Positions 1 through 8,195 of a stretch of 64,000 bases of DNA are shown piece by piece. A program made the position numbers and the translations under genes. Where the stretch lies: positions 930,001 through 994,000 of the forward strand of contig NZ_JADPJL010000008.1 in the NCBI RefSeq assembly GCF_023073415.1, in the 5' to 3' direction. The notes under the pieces are model-generated. The model saw only the letters and a program-made list of their open reading frames with translations, did not search any database and had not been told where the DNA came from. The DNA is from Bradyrhizobium sp. 190. Its GTDB lineage: Bacteria > Pseudomonadota > Alphaproteobacteria > Rhizobiales > Xanthobacteraceae. The number at the start of each line of letters is the position of its first letter. The stretch's first letter is position 1.

Positions 1-1689
1 CTTGAAGGGCTCGCCATAGAGCGCGACGAACTCGTCGGCCACCAGGCTGCCCCAGCCTGCCGGTACGGCGATGTACTGCTTGCCACCGGCCATGTAGCTG
101 ATGATGCCGGCGTTATGTCCCATGCCGTTGTTGCGCGACCAGAGCTCTTCGCCGGTTTCCGCATTGTAGGCGTGCACGATGCCTTCGGAGTCCGGCACGA
201 ATACCAGATTGCCCGCGGTGGCGAGAACGCTGGCGAGCGGCGGGTACTTGTATTGCACCTCCCATTTCTTGGCACCGGTGACCGGATCGCGGCCGCTGAG
301 ATGACCACGGGCCGGTCCGTCCGGCGGCGGGATAAACTTGAACGTGGCGCCGATGTTGAGCTGGGCCATCGGCTCCAGGACCGGCGTGCTCTTCTCGACG
401 GTCAGCTCCATGCACCACTCCTGCCCGATCCGGTAGAAGAGGCCGGTCTTGGGGCTGTAGGCGCCGGAGTTCCAACTGATGCCGCCGGCGATGGCCGGGC
501 ACAATGGCGGGTCCACCTTGCCTTCCGAGAGATCGCGGCGACCGATCAGTTCGCCGGTCTTCGGATCGATGCTCTTGACGAAGTTGATGTTCTTTACCAG
601 CTGCCAGACGTTCTCGATCTTGGCGTTGGACCGATCGTAGACGAAGATGTGTCCGCCCTTGTTGGCGTGCACGACGAGCTTCTTGCCGCCACGGTCGATC
701 ATGACGAACTCTCCCACGGAAGAGTCGAAGTCCCAGGCGTCGTGCGGTAGCTCCTGATGGTAGAATTTGAGCTTGCCGGTATCGGGATCGAGCGCGATGA
801 CCGAAGTCGTGTAGAGATTTTCGCCCGGCCGCGGTCCGCTCTTCTTCCAGTCCGCGCCAGCCCAGTCGTAGAGCGGGGCCGGGTTGGCGGTGCCCCACCA
901 CACCGCATTGTTTTCCGGGTCATAGGTGCCGGGCATCCAGCCGCCGCCGCCGCCGGTACGCCAGGAGTCACCACCCCAGGTCTTCATGGCCTCTTCGGTA
1001 CCGGCGACCGTGAAGAATTCCCATTTCTTCTGTCCGGTCTTGCCGTCGACGCCGAAGATCGGTCCGCGATGCGGCCATTCACCGCCCTGAGCGCCAATGA
1101 TCACCTTGTCCTTGACCACTAGCGGCGCGCCGGTGAAGCCGACCGTCATCTTCTTGGAATCCAGCAGCTTGGTGTCCCACGCCGGCTTGCCGTCCTTCAG
1201 ATTGAGCGCGATCAGGCGCCCATCGACCGTGCCGACGTAGAGATTGCCGTGTCCGATGGCGATCCCGCGGTTGTAGGGCGAATGCGTCTGCTTGGCGACC
1301 AGCTCTTCGTCGAGCTCCGGCGCGTAGGACCAGATTGTCCTGCCGGTCGCGCCGTCCAGCGCCCAGATACGGCTGTAGGAGCCCGAATAGTACAGCACGC
1401 CGTCAAGGGCCAGCGGCGTTGACTGCAGACCGCGGGTGGCGCGCTCCGGAAAATGCATCCAGGCAACTTCGAGATTCTTGACGTTGCCGGTATTGATCTG
1501 GTCGAGGCCGCTGTAATGGTAGGACTTGTAGGTGCCGTGATAGGTCGGCCAGTCGTTCTGGGCCGCCTCGGCATTGAGGGCCGCGTCTTGAGGCTGCGTC
1601 GGCGCTTGAGCGCGCGTCGGCGAGACAGTGACCAGGGCAGCCACCGCCAGCGCGGCGCAGCCGACGAGATATCTTTCATGGAAAGTCAT
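1..1689 (-). CDS. PQQ-dependent alcohol dehydrogenase (quinoprotein), 3' end cut by window
   Basis: Reading the minus strand from ATG 1689 gives an uninterrupted 563-codon frame that runs off the window. The start is supported by GGGGAGGA just upstream and a signal peptide ending near PTRAQA, so the enzyme is periplasmic. Beta-propeller W-motif repeats (for example WALDGATG, YNAETGEELW) and the family context indicate a methanol/ethanol-type quinoprotein that oxidises alcohols with PQQ. The catalytic Asp is D320 in WDFD; a second Asp at 322 occupies the position that is Ala in calcium enzymes (MxaF) and Asp in lanthanide enzymes (XoxF/ExaF/PedH types). The vicinal Cys-Cys disulfide of classical methanol dehydrogenases was not seen; the corresponding stretch reads THSPYNRG. 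Family length is about 570-620 residues, so little is missing. Substrate is not determined. Confidence 0.93.
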   Translation of the reverse strand, partial: MTFHERYLVGCAALAVAALVTVSPTRAQAPTQPQDAALNAEAAQNDWPTYHGTYKSYHYSGLDQINTGNVKNLEVAWMHFPERATRGLQSTPLALDGVLYYSGSYSRIWALDGATGRTIWSYAPELDEELVAKQTHSPYNRGIAIGHGNLYVGTVDGRLIALNLKDGKPAWDTKLLDSKKMTVGFTGAPLVVKDKVIIGAQGGEWPHRGPIFGVDGKTGQKKWEFFTVAGTEEAMKTWGGDSWRTGGGGGWMPGTYDPENNAVWWGTANPAPLYDWAGADWKKSGPRPGENLYTTSVIALDPDTGKLKFYHQELPHDAWDFDSSVGEFVMIDRGGKKLVVHANKGGHIFVYDRSNAKIENVWQLVKNINFVKSIDPKTGELIGRRDLSEGKVDPPLCPAIAGGISWNSGAYSPKTGLFYRIGQEWCMELTVEKSTPVLEPMAQLNIGATFKFIPPPDGPARGHLSGRDPVTGAKKWEVQYKYPPLASVLATAGNLVFVPDSEGIVHAYNAETGEELWSRNNGMGHNAGIISYMAGGKQYIAVPAGWGSLVADEFVALYGEPFK

Positions 1690-2264
1690 CTGTATCCTCC
1701 CCTTGGTTTGTTGGTTGGGCCGAATTTTCGTCGCGACCCTTGCAGAATGCTCTGGTGTCAAAGCCTCATAGGGTCGGTGGTTCGAGATGGATGGCACGTA
1801 CCGGCGGGACTACCATCGCGAGGAGACGGCAGCACTTCTTGTCGCCTGAGTGAGAAGCGGACAGAGGTTCGGGCGAAGGATTGTTTTCGAGGAGGGCGCC
1901 ATCCAGGGCAGGGCGGCAGATGCCGCCATGGCCAGAACTTGCCTGCCCCGTGCTGCTCCCGGCGATGTCGGTGCGGTGCACCATGACACGTCCCTCGATG
2001 CGCACGCCATTAGTTGACCGGATTGTTGTTTTTTTGTGGACCATCGGTCGGCAACCTTAGGGCCAGCGATAGCGCCTGCGCAGGCGCATCGCAGCATCAG
2101 CTGATCGGCGAAGATCCGATGCCGCCGTTGCCCACAGACGCCGAGAGCGTCAGTCGCTAAAGTTGCTCGGTGGACACGCGAAGCCAACGTCACACTTCGT
2201 TCAAGAACTGCGTGCTAAATGGCACCTGATCGTCATGGCCGGATGTACGCCGTGGCTTTTCGGG
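1690..2264. other. Long intergenic region, no supported protein gene
   Basis: No frame here has a convincing start, ribosome site or recognisable family; the open frames on both strands look like chance products of high GC. The part next to 1689 must hold the promoter of the dehydrogenase. The right end leads into a strong intrinsic terminator that has no protein gene before it on the same strand, so a small untranslated RNA could lie in roughly 2050-2290. That is inference only. Confidence 0.5.
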
Positions 2265-2289
2265 CCCCGGCTTTCATGCCGGGGTTTTT
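2265..2289 (+). terminator. Intrinsic terminator without upstream gene
   Basis: CCCCGGC (2265-2271), six-base loop, GCCGGGG (2278-2284), then TTTTT. This is a perfect 7-bp stem with a T tract in plus-strand orientation. No plus-strand gene precedes it. Confidence 0.8.
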
Positions 2290-2369
2290 CGTTATGTCTG
2301 GAGGCTGCGAGCCTCGCGATGTGCTCCACGACCGTCTCTCGCGACAAGAAGACTTAGGGGCAGGTGACG

Positions 2370-2819
2370 ATGGGTGCGGTTTACCGTCTGGCGATGCGCG
2401 AGGACGCAAGCCGTCTCTACGACATTCGACGGCGATCGATCGTTGAGCTTGCACCTCCGACAATGCCGAAGGCCGAGGCGGAGGCGTGGGCAACGAAGCT
2501 CACACCATCCGGAATGGAGCGAAAGCTGCGTGAGCTGGAAGTTTGGGTTGCCGAGCTGGACGGCATCGTCGTCGGTTGGGGGGCCATTCACGGCGACAGG
2601 CTGGAGGGTTTGTATGCTGCGCCTGAGTTTGCCGGGCAGGGCGGAGGTGCCGGATTGCTCGATATGCTCGAAGGGCTGATGCGCGACCTCGGGTTCCCTT
2701 CGGTGCATGCAGAGGCAAGCTCAAACGCCCGCGATTTCTACCTTCGTCGAGGCTACAGGGCGAACGGTCCTCAAACGCCGGAGGGTGCCTGGCCGATCGC
2801 GAAAGAACTTCTGGCCTGA
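2370..2819 (+). CDS. GNAT family N-acetyltransferase
   Basis: 149-residue single-domain GNAT. The central strand WVAELDGIVVGWGAIH is followed by LEGLYAAPEFAGQGGGAGL, which carries the acetyl-CoA binding Q-x-x-G-x-A/G loop at about residues 88-98. The C-terminal DFYLRRGYR is the usual last strand-helix element. The ATG at 2370 is preferred because AGGGGCAGG ends six bases before it; a GTG two codons earlier is also open but sits on the ribosome site. It transfers an acetyl group from acetyl-CoA to an amine or amino acid, but the substrate cannot be read. It stands alone. Confidence 0.85.
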   Translation: MGAVYRLAMREDASRLYDIRRRSIVELAPPTMPKAEAEAWATKLTPSGMERKLRELEVWVAELDGIVVGWGAIHGDRLEGLYAAPEFAGQGGGAGLLDMLEGLMRDLGFPSVHAEASSNARDFYLRRGYRANGPQTPEGAWPIAKELLA

Positions 2820-2976
2820 AACAGGGCTGGCAAGAGAATAAGTGCGTTGGGCGGCGGCCAGTTTTGACGGCCCTTTAAGACGTTCGCGGCGCTTGATTTT
2901 CGGCGCGCCAGGGGCGACTTTGGCGCCCGCGCGGCGGGGCTGATTGGAGCCCTGCGCGGCGGGTTTTCGGGAGGAT

Positions 2977-3309
2977 ATGTTGGCGGACCATCAGGTGCAC
3001 GATTTGACGCCGGAAGACGTCTCGAAGGGGATGGCGGAAGGGCGCTATCTTCTGGTCGACGTCCGCGAACCCAATGAGGTCGCGGTGGAAGCCTATCCGG
3101 ACGGTGTGGTCGTTCCGCTCCAGAGCTTCGATCCGGCGGCCATTCCTGACCCGCAGGGAAAGCAGGTGGTTTTCGCCTGCCGTTCGGGCAAGCGCTCGGT
3201 GACGGCCTCGCTGGCTGCCCAGGCGGCGGGCCTTCCCTACGACAAGCATCTGGCCGGTGGCATCATCGGCTGGAAGGCTGCGGGGTTGCCGACCAAAACC
3301 GGCGGCTGA
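2977..3309 (+). CDS. Rhodanese-like domain protein
   Basis: 110-residue single rhodanese domain, cytoplasmic. LLVDVREPNEVAVE is the DVR/E strand and FACRSGKRS holds the active loop with C68 followed by RSGKR, the six-residue loop typical of sulfur transferases rather than Cdc25-type phosphatases. HLAGGIIGWKAAGLP is the usual C-terminal signature. The ATG at 2977 follows GGGAGG with short spacing; a TTG at 2944 would add 11 residues. It is probably co-transcribed with the aminotransferase that starts 8 bases after its stop, so it may act in sulfur handling alongside it, but no partner is known. Confidence 0.88.
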   Translation: MLADHQVHDLTPEDVSKGMAEGRYLLVDVREPNEVAVEAYPDGVVVPLQSFDPAAIPDPQGKQVVFACRSGKRSVTASLAAQAAGLPYDKHLAGGIIGWKAAGLPTKTGG

Positions 3310-3317
3310 TCCCCACC

Positions 3318-4490
3318 ATGACATCCATGAATAAGGTCTTTGCCGACCTTCCGGTCACCGTGTTCGAGGCGATGTCGCAGGCCGCCCGCGACAACAACGC
3401 CATCAATCTCGGCCAGGGCTTTCCCGACGATCCCGGGCCGGAGGATATCCGCCGCGCCGCGGCCGACGCGACGGTGAATGGCTACAACCAATACCCGTCG
3501 ATGATGGGCATTCCCGAACTGCGGCAGGCGATCGCGGCCCATTACGGACGCTGGCACAAGCTCTCGCTCGATCCGATGACGGAAGTGATGGTGACCTCGG
3601 GCGGCACCGAGGCGCTGACGGCGTCCATCCTCGCCGTGGTCGAACCCGGCGACGAGGTCGTGGTGTTCCAGCCGGTCTATGACAGCTATCTGCCGATCAT
3701 CCGCCAGGCCGGCGGCATTCCGCGCCTGTTGCGGCTCGAACCGCCGGGCTGGCGGCTGACGGAAGAAATGCTGGCCAGCGTCTTCAACCCGAAGACCAAG
3801 GCGGTGCTGTTCAACAACCCGCTCAATCCGGCCGCGGTCGTCTATCCCCGCGAGGACCTCGAATTGCTGGCGCGGTTCTGCCAGCAGTTCGACACCATCG
3901 CGATCTGTGACGAGGTCTGGGAGCACGTGATCTTCGACGGCCGCGAGCATATCCCGCTGATCACGATTCCGGGCATGCGCGACCGCACCATCAAGGTCGG
4001 CAGCGCGGGCAAGATTTTTTCGCTGACGGGATGGAAGATCGGCTTTGTCTGCGCCGCTCCGCCGCTGCTCAGGGTAGCGGCCAAGGTGCATCAGTTTCTG
4101 ACCTTCACGACAGCGCCGAACCTGCAGGCCGCCGTCGCCTACGGTCTCAACAAGCCCGACGAATATTTTTACGACATGCGCAAGGAACTGGCGCGGAGCA
4201 GGGACCGTTTGACGAAGGGATTGGAGAGCATCGGCTTTCCCGTGCTGAAGTCGCAGGGAACGTATTTCCTCACCGTTGATCTATCACCGCTCGGTCTCAA
4301 CGAAACCGACGTCGAATTCTGCAAGCGTATCGTGACCGATTATAAAGTCGCCGCGATTCCGGTATCGGCGTTCTACGAGCAGGACGCGGTGACCTCGGTA
4401 GTGCGTTTCTGTTTTTCCAAGAAGGACGAAACGCTGGATACCGCGCTGGAGCGCCTGTCGGACGCGGTGCACGGCCGCCGCAAGAGGTAG
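3318..4490 (+). CDS. PLP-dependent class I/II aminotransferase
   Basis: 390 residues, full length for fold-type I aspartate-aminotransferase-like enzymes. The Schiff-base lysine is K232 in SAGKIFSLTGWKIG, and ICDEVWEHVIFDG contains the pyridine-nitrogen Asp and following Tyr-position region. The NPxNP strand reads NNPLNPAA where most relatives have NPxNPTG, a mild deviation. Arg near the C-terminus (VVRFCFSK) is the carboxylate clamp. Closest families by pattern are N-succinyldiaminopimelate aminotransferase, kynurenine and methionine aminotransferases; the substrate is not settled. It lies between a rhodanese gene (8-bp gap) and a polyamine-type binding protein (3-bp gap), so the three probably form an operon. 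Confidence 0.93.
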   Translation: MTSMNKVFADLPVTVFEAMSQAARDNNAINLGQGFPDDPGPEDIRRAAADATVNGYNQYPSMMGIPELRQAIAAHYGRWHKLSLDPMTEVMVTSGGTEALTASILAVVEPGDEVVVFQPVYDSYLPIIRQAGGIPRLLRLEPPGWRLTEEMLASVFNPKTKAVLFNNPLNPAAVVYPREDLELLARFCQQFDTIAICDEVWEHVIFDGREHIPLITIPGMRDRTIKVGSAGKIFSLTGWKIGFVCAAPPLLRVAAKVHQFLTFTTAPNLQAAVAYGLNKPDEYFYDMRKELARSRDRLTKGLESIGFPVLKSQGTYFLTVDLSPLGLNETDVEFCKRIVTDYKVAAIPVSAFYEQDAVTSVVRFCFSKKDETLDTALERLSDAVHGRRKR

Positions 4491-4493
4491 CAG

Positions 4494-5600
4494 ATGCGCG
4501 ATCCAATCCGGGGCTTGCTTCGCCTGATCAGTATGATGACGGTCGCGCTGTCGCTCTCGCCCGCCCGGGCGCAGGAGCGCACCGTGAACTTCTACAACTG
4601 GTCGAACTATATGGCACCGGGGGTGCTGGAGGATTTTACCAAGGAGACCGGCATCAAGGTAGTCTACGACACGTTCGACGCCAACGAGACGCTGGAGACG
4701 CGTCTCCTGGCAGGGAAGTCGGGCTACGACGTCGTGGTTCCCACCGGTTATTTCCTGCAGCGCCAGATCACCGCAAAAGTCTTTCTCAAGCTCGACAAGT
4801 CGAAACTGCCGAACCTCGCCAACGCCTGGCCTGTCGTGACCGGCCAGCTCGCGACCTACGATCCCGGCAACAATTACGCCGCCAATTACATGTGGGGCAC
4901 CACGGGCATCGGCTACAACGTCAAGACGATGCAGAAAATCCTCGGGCCGGATGCCAAGATCGACAGCTGGGACATCGTCTTCAAGCCGGAGAATCTTGCA
5001 AAATTCAAAGACTGCGGCATCCACATGCTGGATTCCGCCGACGACATCTTGCCCGCGGCGCTGAGCTATCTCGGCATCGATCCGAACTCCACCAAGCAGG
5101 CCGATCTGGAAAAGGCCGCCGAGCTCGTCAGCAAGATCAGGCCCAATGTCCGCAAGTTTCATTCCTCGGAATATCTGGGCGCGCTGGCATCAGGCGAAAT
5201 CTGCTTTGTGGTGGGATGGTCGGGCGACATCATGCAGGCGCGCAGCCGTGCGGCGGAAGCAAAGAACGGCATCGAGATCGGCTACACGATTCCGAAAGAA
5301 GGCGCGCAGATGTTCTTCGACAATCTGGCGATCCCTGCGGATGCGAAAAACGTCGCGGAGGCCTACGAGCTGATCAATTATCTCTACCGCCCGGACGTTG
5401 CGGCGAAGAATTCGGACTTTTTGTCCTACGCCAACGGCAACCTGGCGAGCCAGAAGCTGATCGATCCGAAGATACTCAACGACAGGAATATCTATCCGGA
5501 CGAGGCGATGCAGAAAAAGCTGTTCGTCATCCAGGCCCGCGACCCCGCCACCCAGCGCATCATCAACCGTCTCTGGACGAAGGTGAAGACGGGGAAGTGA
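4494..5600 (+). CDS. Polyamine (PotF/PotD-like) ABC transporter substrate-binding protein
   Basis: 368 residues with a signal peptide ending near PARAQE, so periplasmic. VNFYNWSNYMAPGVLEDF is the diagnostic start of putrescine/spermidine binding proteins, and SGYDVVVPTGYFLQRQ plus MWGTTGIGYNVK follow as in PotF. It would bind putrescine or a similar polyamine and hand it to an inner-membrane permease. No permease or ATPase gene is in the neighbourhood, so it must share one encoded elsewhere or have another role. The start is three bases after the aminotransferase stop, which indicates co-expression and may hint at polyamine transamination. A palindromic repeat begins 20 bases after the stop. 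Confidence 0.93.
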   Translation: MRDPIRGLLRLISMMTVALSLSPARAQERTVNFYNWSNYMAPGVLEDFTKETGIKVVYDTFDANETLETRLLAGKSGYDVVVPTGYFLQRQITAKVFLKLDKSKLPNLANAWPVVTGQLATYDPGNNYAANYMWGTTGIGYNVKTMQKILGPDAKIDSWDIVFKPENLAKFKDCGIHMLDSADDILPAALSYLGIDPNSTKQADLEKAAELVSKIRPNVRKFHSSEYLGALASGEICFVVGWSGDIMQARSRAAEAKNGIEIGYTIPKEGAQMFFDNLAIPADAKNVAEAYELINYLYRPDVAAKNSDFLSYANGNLASQKLIDPKILNDRNIYPDEAMQKKLFVIQARDPATQRIINRLWTKVKTGK

Positions 5601-5620
5601 TTTTCGCCGTCATTGCGATC

Positions 5621-5712
5621 GTAGGGTGGGCAAAGGAGCGTTAGCGACGTGCCCACCATCTCTCCGAGTTCACCGGGGGAATGGTGGGCACGCTTCGCTT
5701 TGCCCACCCTAC
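5621..5712. repeat. Palindromic intergenic repeat, GTAGGGTGGGCAAAG family, full copy
   Basis: Outer arms GTAGGGTGGGCAAAG (5621-5635) and its exact complement (5698-5712); inner arms GTGCCCACCAT and ATGGTGGGCAC. The RNA could fold into a long hairpin. Other full copies in this window are at 28122, 34866 and 36295, and partial ones at 56220, 57396 and 59078. Confidence 0.9.
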
Positions 5713-5768
5713 AATTTGATTGTTGCCGGAACCCGAGTCGGAATCTATAGCTCCCTCGGGAGCATCAC

Positions 5769-5882
5769 ATGACCAACATTCTCACGTTCTTTTCAACGCG
5801 CACGCTGCTGCAGATCATCTTCATCCTGGGATCGGCCGTCGCGATGAAGGCGTGGAGCCTCGGCTTGCTGTTCGGCGGATAG
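5769..5882 (+). CDS. Small hydrophobic protein, 37 residues
   Basis: ATG 5769 is preceded by CTCGGGAG with a normal spacing. The product begins MTNILTFFSTRTLL and is almost entirely one hydrophobic segment with Arg near the N-terminus and Lys near residue 27, consistent with a single-pass inner-membrane peptide. It is convergent with lpxXL. No family is recognised, and at this length chance cannot be excluded; the ribosome site and residue pattern favour a real gene. Confidence 0.5.
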   Translation: MTNILTFFSTRTLLQIIFILGSAVAMKAWSLGLLFGG

Positions 5883-5916
5883 GGAAGGTCGGCCGTGCGG
5901 GCTACGGCATCGCGGA

Positions 5917-6852
5917 CTACCGCCACCTTCTGTGCAGCCACAGCCACTGATCCGGATATTCGCGCACCCAGCCTTCGATCACTGACGTCACGGCCTGCAT
6001 CGTGCCTTGGATGTCGATCTGGCCTGAGGCATCGCGCACCGGCTTGACCTCTTCGGACAGCTCCGCGCGGAAGCGGTGGTTGGGCAAACGGATGATCCGC
6101 ACGCCGTGCACGGGGCATTCGACCTGCCGCAACAGCCGCGCCAGCGTCGGGTTCGCCTTGGTCTTGCGGCCGAAGAACGTCACCTCGACGCCGTTGCCCA
6201 TGTACTGATCGACCAGCATCGCGACGTGCTGGCCGCGCTGCAGCGCCTCGGCGAGCTTGAGCGGCGCCTCGCGGCCGGCCGGCACCAGCGTGCCCATCTT
6301 GACGGCGCGGATCCGTTCGATGGCGCGGTCGGCGGCCTCGATGTTGGGGCGGCGGAACAGGATCGCGCAATCGAGCCCATGGGCGACCGCGCCGAGCGCC
6401 GGGATCTCCCAATTGCCGAGATGGCTCGCGAAGATGATCGCCGGCTTGCCGTCGTCGCGCAGGTGGTCGAAAATCTGCTTGGTCCGCGCCCCGAACTCAA
6501 CGCGGCTCGGTTTGTCCGGATGGTCGACGTCGTAGTCCCAGATGTGATCGAGATGAGCGAACTCGGCGCCGATGCGGCCGAGATTGTCCCACACGCCGGC
6601 TAGAATGGTTTCGATCTCCTCGGGCGATTTCTCAGGGAATGCTGCCGTGAGATTCTCGCGCCCGATGCGGTCCTCGCGCAGCCGCCGGCCAATGAAGCGG
6701 GTGACGCGGCCGAAGAAATTCGCGGTCTTGTCCGGGTCGAAATAGCGCGTGGTGCGCAGCAGCGCGATCGTCAGCGCGCCCACGGCGGCTTCCGCCACGG
6801 GCTTTACGGCGTCGCGCAGGCGCGCCTTGGTGCGTAGGAGCAGGCGGTTCAT
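5917..6852 (-). CDS. lpxXL: Lipid A biosynthesis acyltransferase (LpxXL/HtrB family)
   Basis: 311 residues, the normal size for HtrB/LpxL acyltransferases. FASHLGNWEIPALG carries the HxxxxD/E-type catalytic His-Glu motif around residue 145, and ILFRRPNIEAADRAIERIR with LVPAGREAP is the second conserved block. It acts at the inner membrane, moving the very-long-chain hydroxy fatty acid from AcpXL to lipid A. It is the last gene of the acpXL-fabZ-fabF2-fabF1-lpxXL minus-strand operon and starts 20 bases after fabF1, with RBS-like purines before ATG. The name rests on this neighbourhood; by itself the sequence only says LpxL-type acyltransferase. Confidence 0.92.
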   Translation of the reverse strand: MNRLLLRTKARLRDAVKPVAEAAVGALTIALLRTTRYFDPDKTANFFGRVTRFIGRRLREDRIGRENLTAAFPEKSPEEIETILAGVWDNLGRIGAEFAHLDHIWDYDVDHPDKPSRVEFGARTKQIFDHLRDDGKPAIIFASHLGNWEIPALGAVAHGLDCAILFRRPNIEAADRAIERIRAVKMGTLVPAGREAPLKLAEALQRGQHVAMLVDQYMGNGVEVTFFGRKTKANPTLARLLRQVECPVHGVRIIRLPNHRFRAELSEEVKPVRDASGQIDIQGTMQAVTSVIEGWVREYPDQWLWLHRRWR

Positions 6853-6872
6853 GTTTGCGAAGCAGCTACCTA

Positions 6873-8150
6873 CTAGACCGGTTCGCGCGTCAGGATCAGC
6901 GAGGCGTTTTGGCCGCCGAAACCGAACGAGTTCGACATCACGGCCGTGACCCTGGCATCGCGCGCCGTGTTGCCGACCACGTCGAACAGGATCGCCGGAT
7001 CCGGAATCTCGTAATTGATGGTCGGCGGAATCCGCTGGTGCTCCAGCGTCAGCAGCGAGAACACCGCCTCGACCGCGCCGGCCGCCGAGATCGTGTGTCC
7101 GACCATCGACTTGTTCGACGACACCGGAATCTTCGGCAGATGCTCGCCGAACACGACCGCTGTCGTGTTGTACTCCATCTTGTCGTTTTCCGGCGTCGCG
7201 GTGCCGTGCGCGTTGATGTGGTCGATCTGCTCCGGCTCGAGGCCGGCATCCGCCAGCGTCTTGCGCATGCAGCCGATGATCGGCTTGCCGTCGGGGCTGG
7301 AGCGGGTGCGGTGGAACGAGTCGGTCAGCTCGCCGCAGCCGGCTACCACGCCGAGAATTTTGGCGCCGCGGGCAGTTGCCGACTCATAGCTTTCCAGCAC
7401 CATCGCGCCGGCGCCTTCGGCCATCACAAAACCGTCGCGGTTCTTCGAGAACGGCTTTGAGGCGGCCTGCGGCGGATCGTTCTGCGTCGACAGCGCGGAC
7501 AGCAGCGAGAACCGCACCAGCGCTTCCGGATTGACCGAGCCGTCGGTCGCCACGCACAGCGCGGCATCCGCGTCGCCGCGGCGGATCGCCTCGACGCCGA
7601 GCTGGATCGCGGTCGCGCCGGAGGCGCAAGCCGTGGAGAGGGAGATCGGCGAGCCTTTGGTGCCGAAATTTTCAGCGAGATGGCTCGCCACCGAGCCGAA
7701 CATGAACCGATGATGGTAGGCTGTGAACCGGCCGCCGCCGCTGACGCGCAGCATGTCGTCGTAGCCGAATTCGGTCTTGCCGATCGCGCGCCCGAGTTCG
7801 AGTCGTTGCGGCCATTCGACCTCGACCGGCGCCACCGCCAGAAACAGCGGCCCGGGAAAATCGGCCTTGGCGCCGATAGCGGCCTGTTCGAGCGCTTCTT
7901 CGGTGGCCATTTCGGCCAGCCGCTCGGTCAATCCCGTCGAGGTGACGGGATCGACGGTGACGAAATCCACCGTGCCCGCCATGGTCGATTTCAACCCGTC
8001 GATCGGGAACCGCGTCACGGTGCGAATACCGGATTCACCCGCGGTCAGCTTGCGCCAATTGTCCTGCTTGCCGGCGCCGAGCGACGTCACCACGCCCATG
8101 CCGGTGACGACGACGATCGGCCTGCCGAATTTATCTGATGGTGCTGACAT
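6873..8150 (-). CDS. fabF1XL: Beta-ketoacyl-ACP synthase II-type, VLCFA synthesis (FabF1XL)
   Basis: 425-residue condensing enzyme with the complete Cys-His-His triad: STACASGATAIQ (Cys nucleophile), NAHGTATPENDKMEYN (first His) and NKSMVGHTISAAGA (second His). It condenses malonyl-ACP with an acyl chain carried on AcpXL to build the C26-C28 fatty acid attached to lipid A. It lies 45 bases after fabF2 in the same operon. FabF2 next door lacks part of this triad, so this subunit should provide the chemistry of the pair. In the classical rhizobial cluster a zinc-type alcohol dehydrogenase gene (adh2XL) follows; here lpxXL follows directly. Confidence 0.94.
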   Translation of the reverse strand: MSAPSDKFGRPIVVVTGMGVVTSLGAGKQDNWRKLTAGESGIRTVTRFPIDGLKSTMAGTVDFVTVDPVTSTGLTERLAEMATEEALEQAAIGAKADFPGPLFLAVAPVEVEWPQRLELGRAIGKTEFGYDDMLRVSGGGRFTAYHHRFMFGSVASHLAENFGTKGSPISLSTACASGATAIQLGVEAIRRGDADAALCVATDGSVNPEALVRFSLLSALSTQNDPPQAASKPFSKNRDGFVMAEGAGAMVLESYESATARGAKILGVVAGCGELTDSFHRTRSSPDGKPIIGCMRKTLADAGLEPEQIDHINAHGTATPENDKMEYNTTAVVFGEHLPKIPVSSNKSMVGHTISAAGAVEAVFSLLTLEHQRIPPTINYEIPDPAILFDVVGNTARDARVTAVMSNSFGFGGQNASLILTREPV

Positions 8151-8195
8151 GGTTCCCCCGATGTTGCGCCGTAACTGAAAGCGCTCTCGCGCCGA

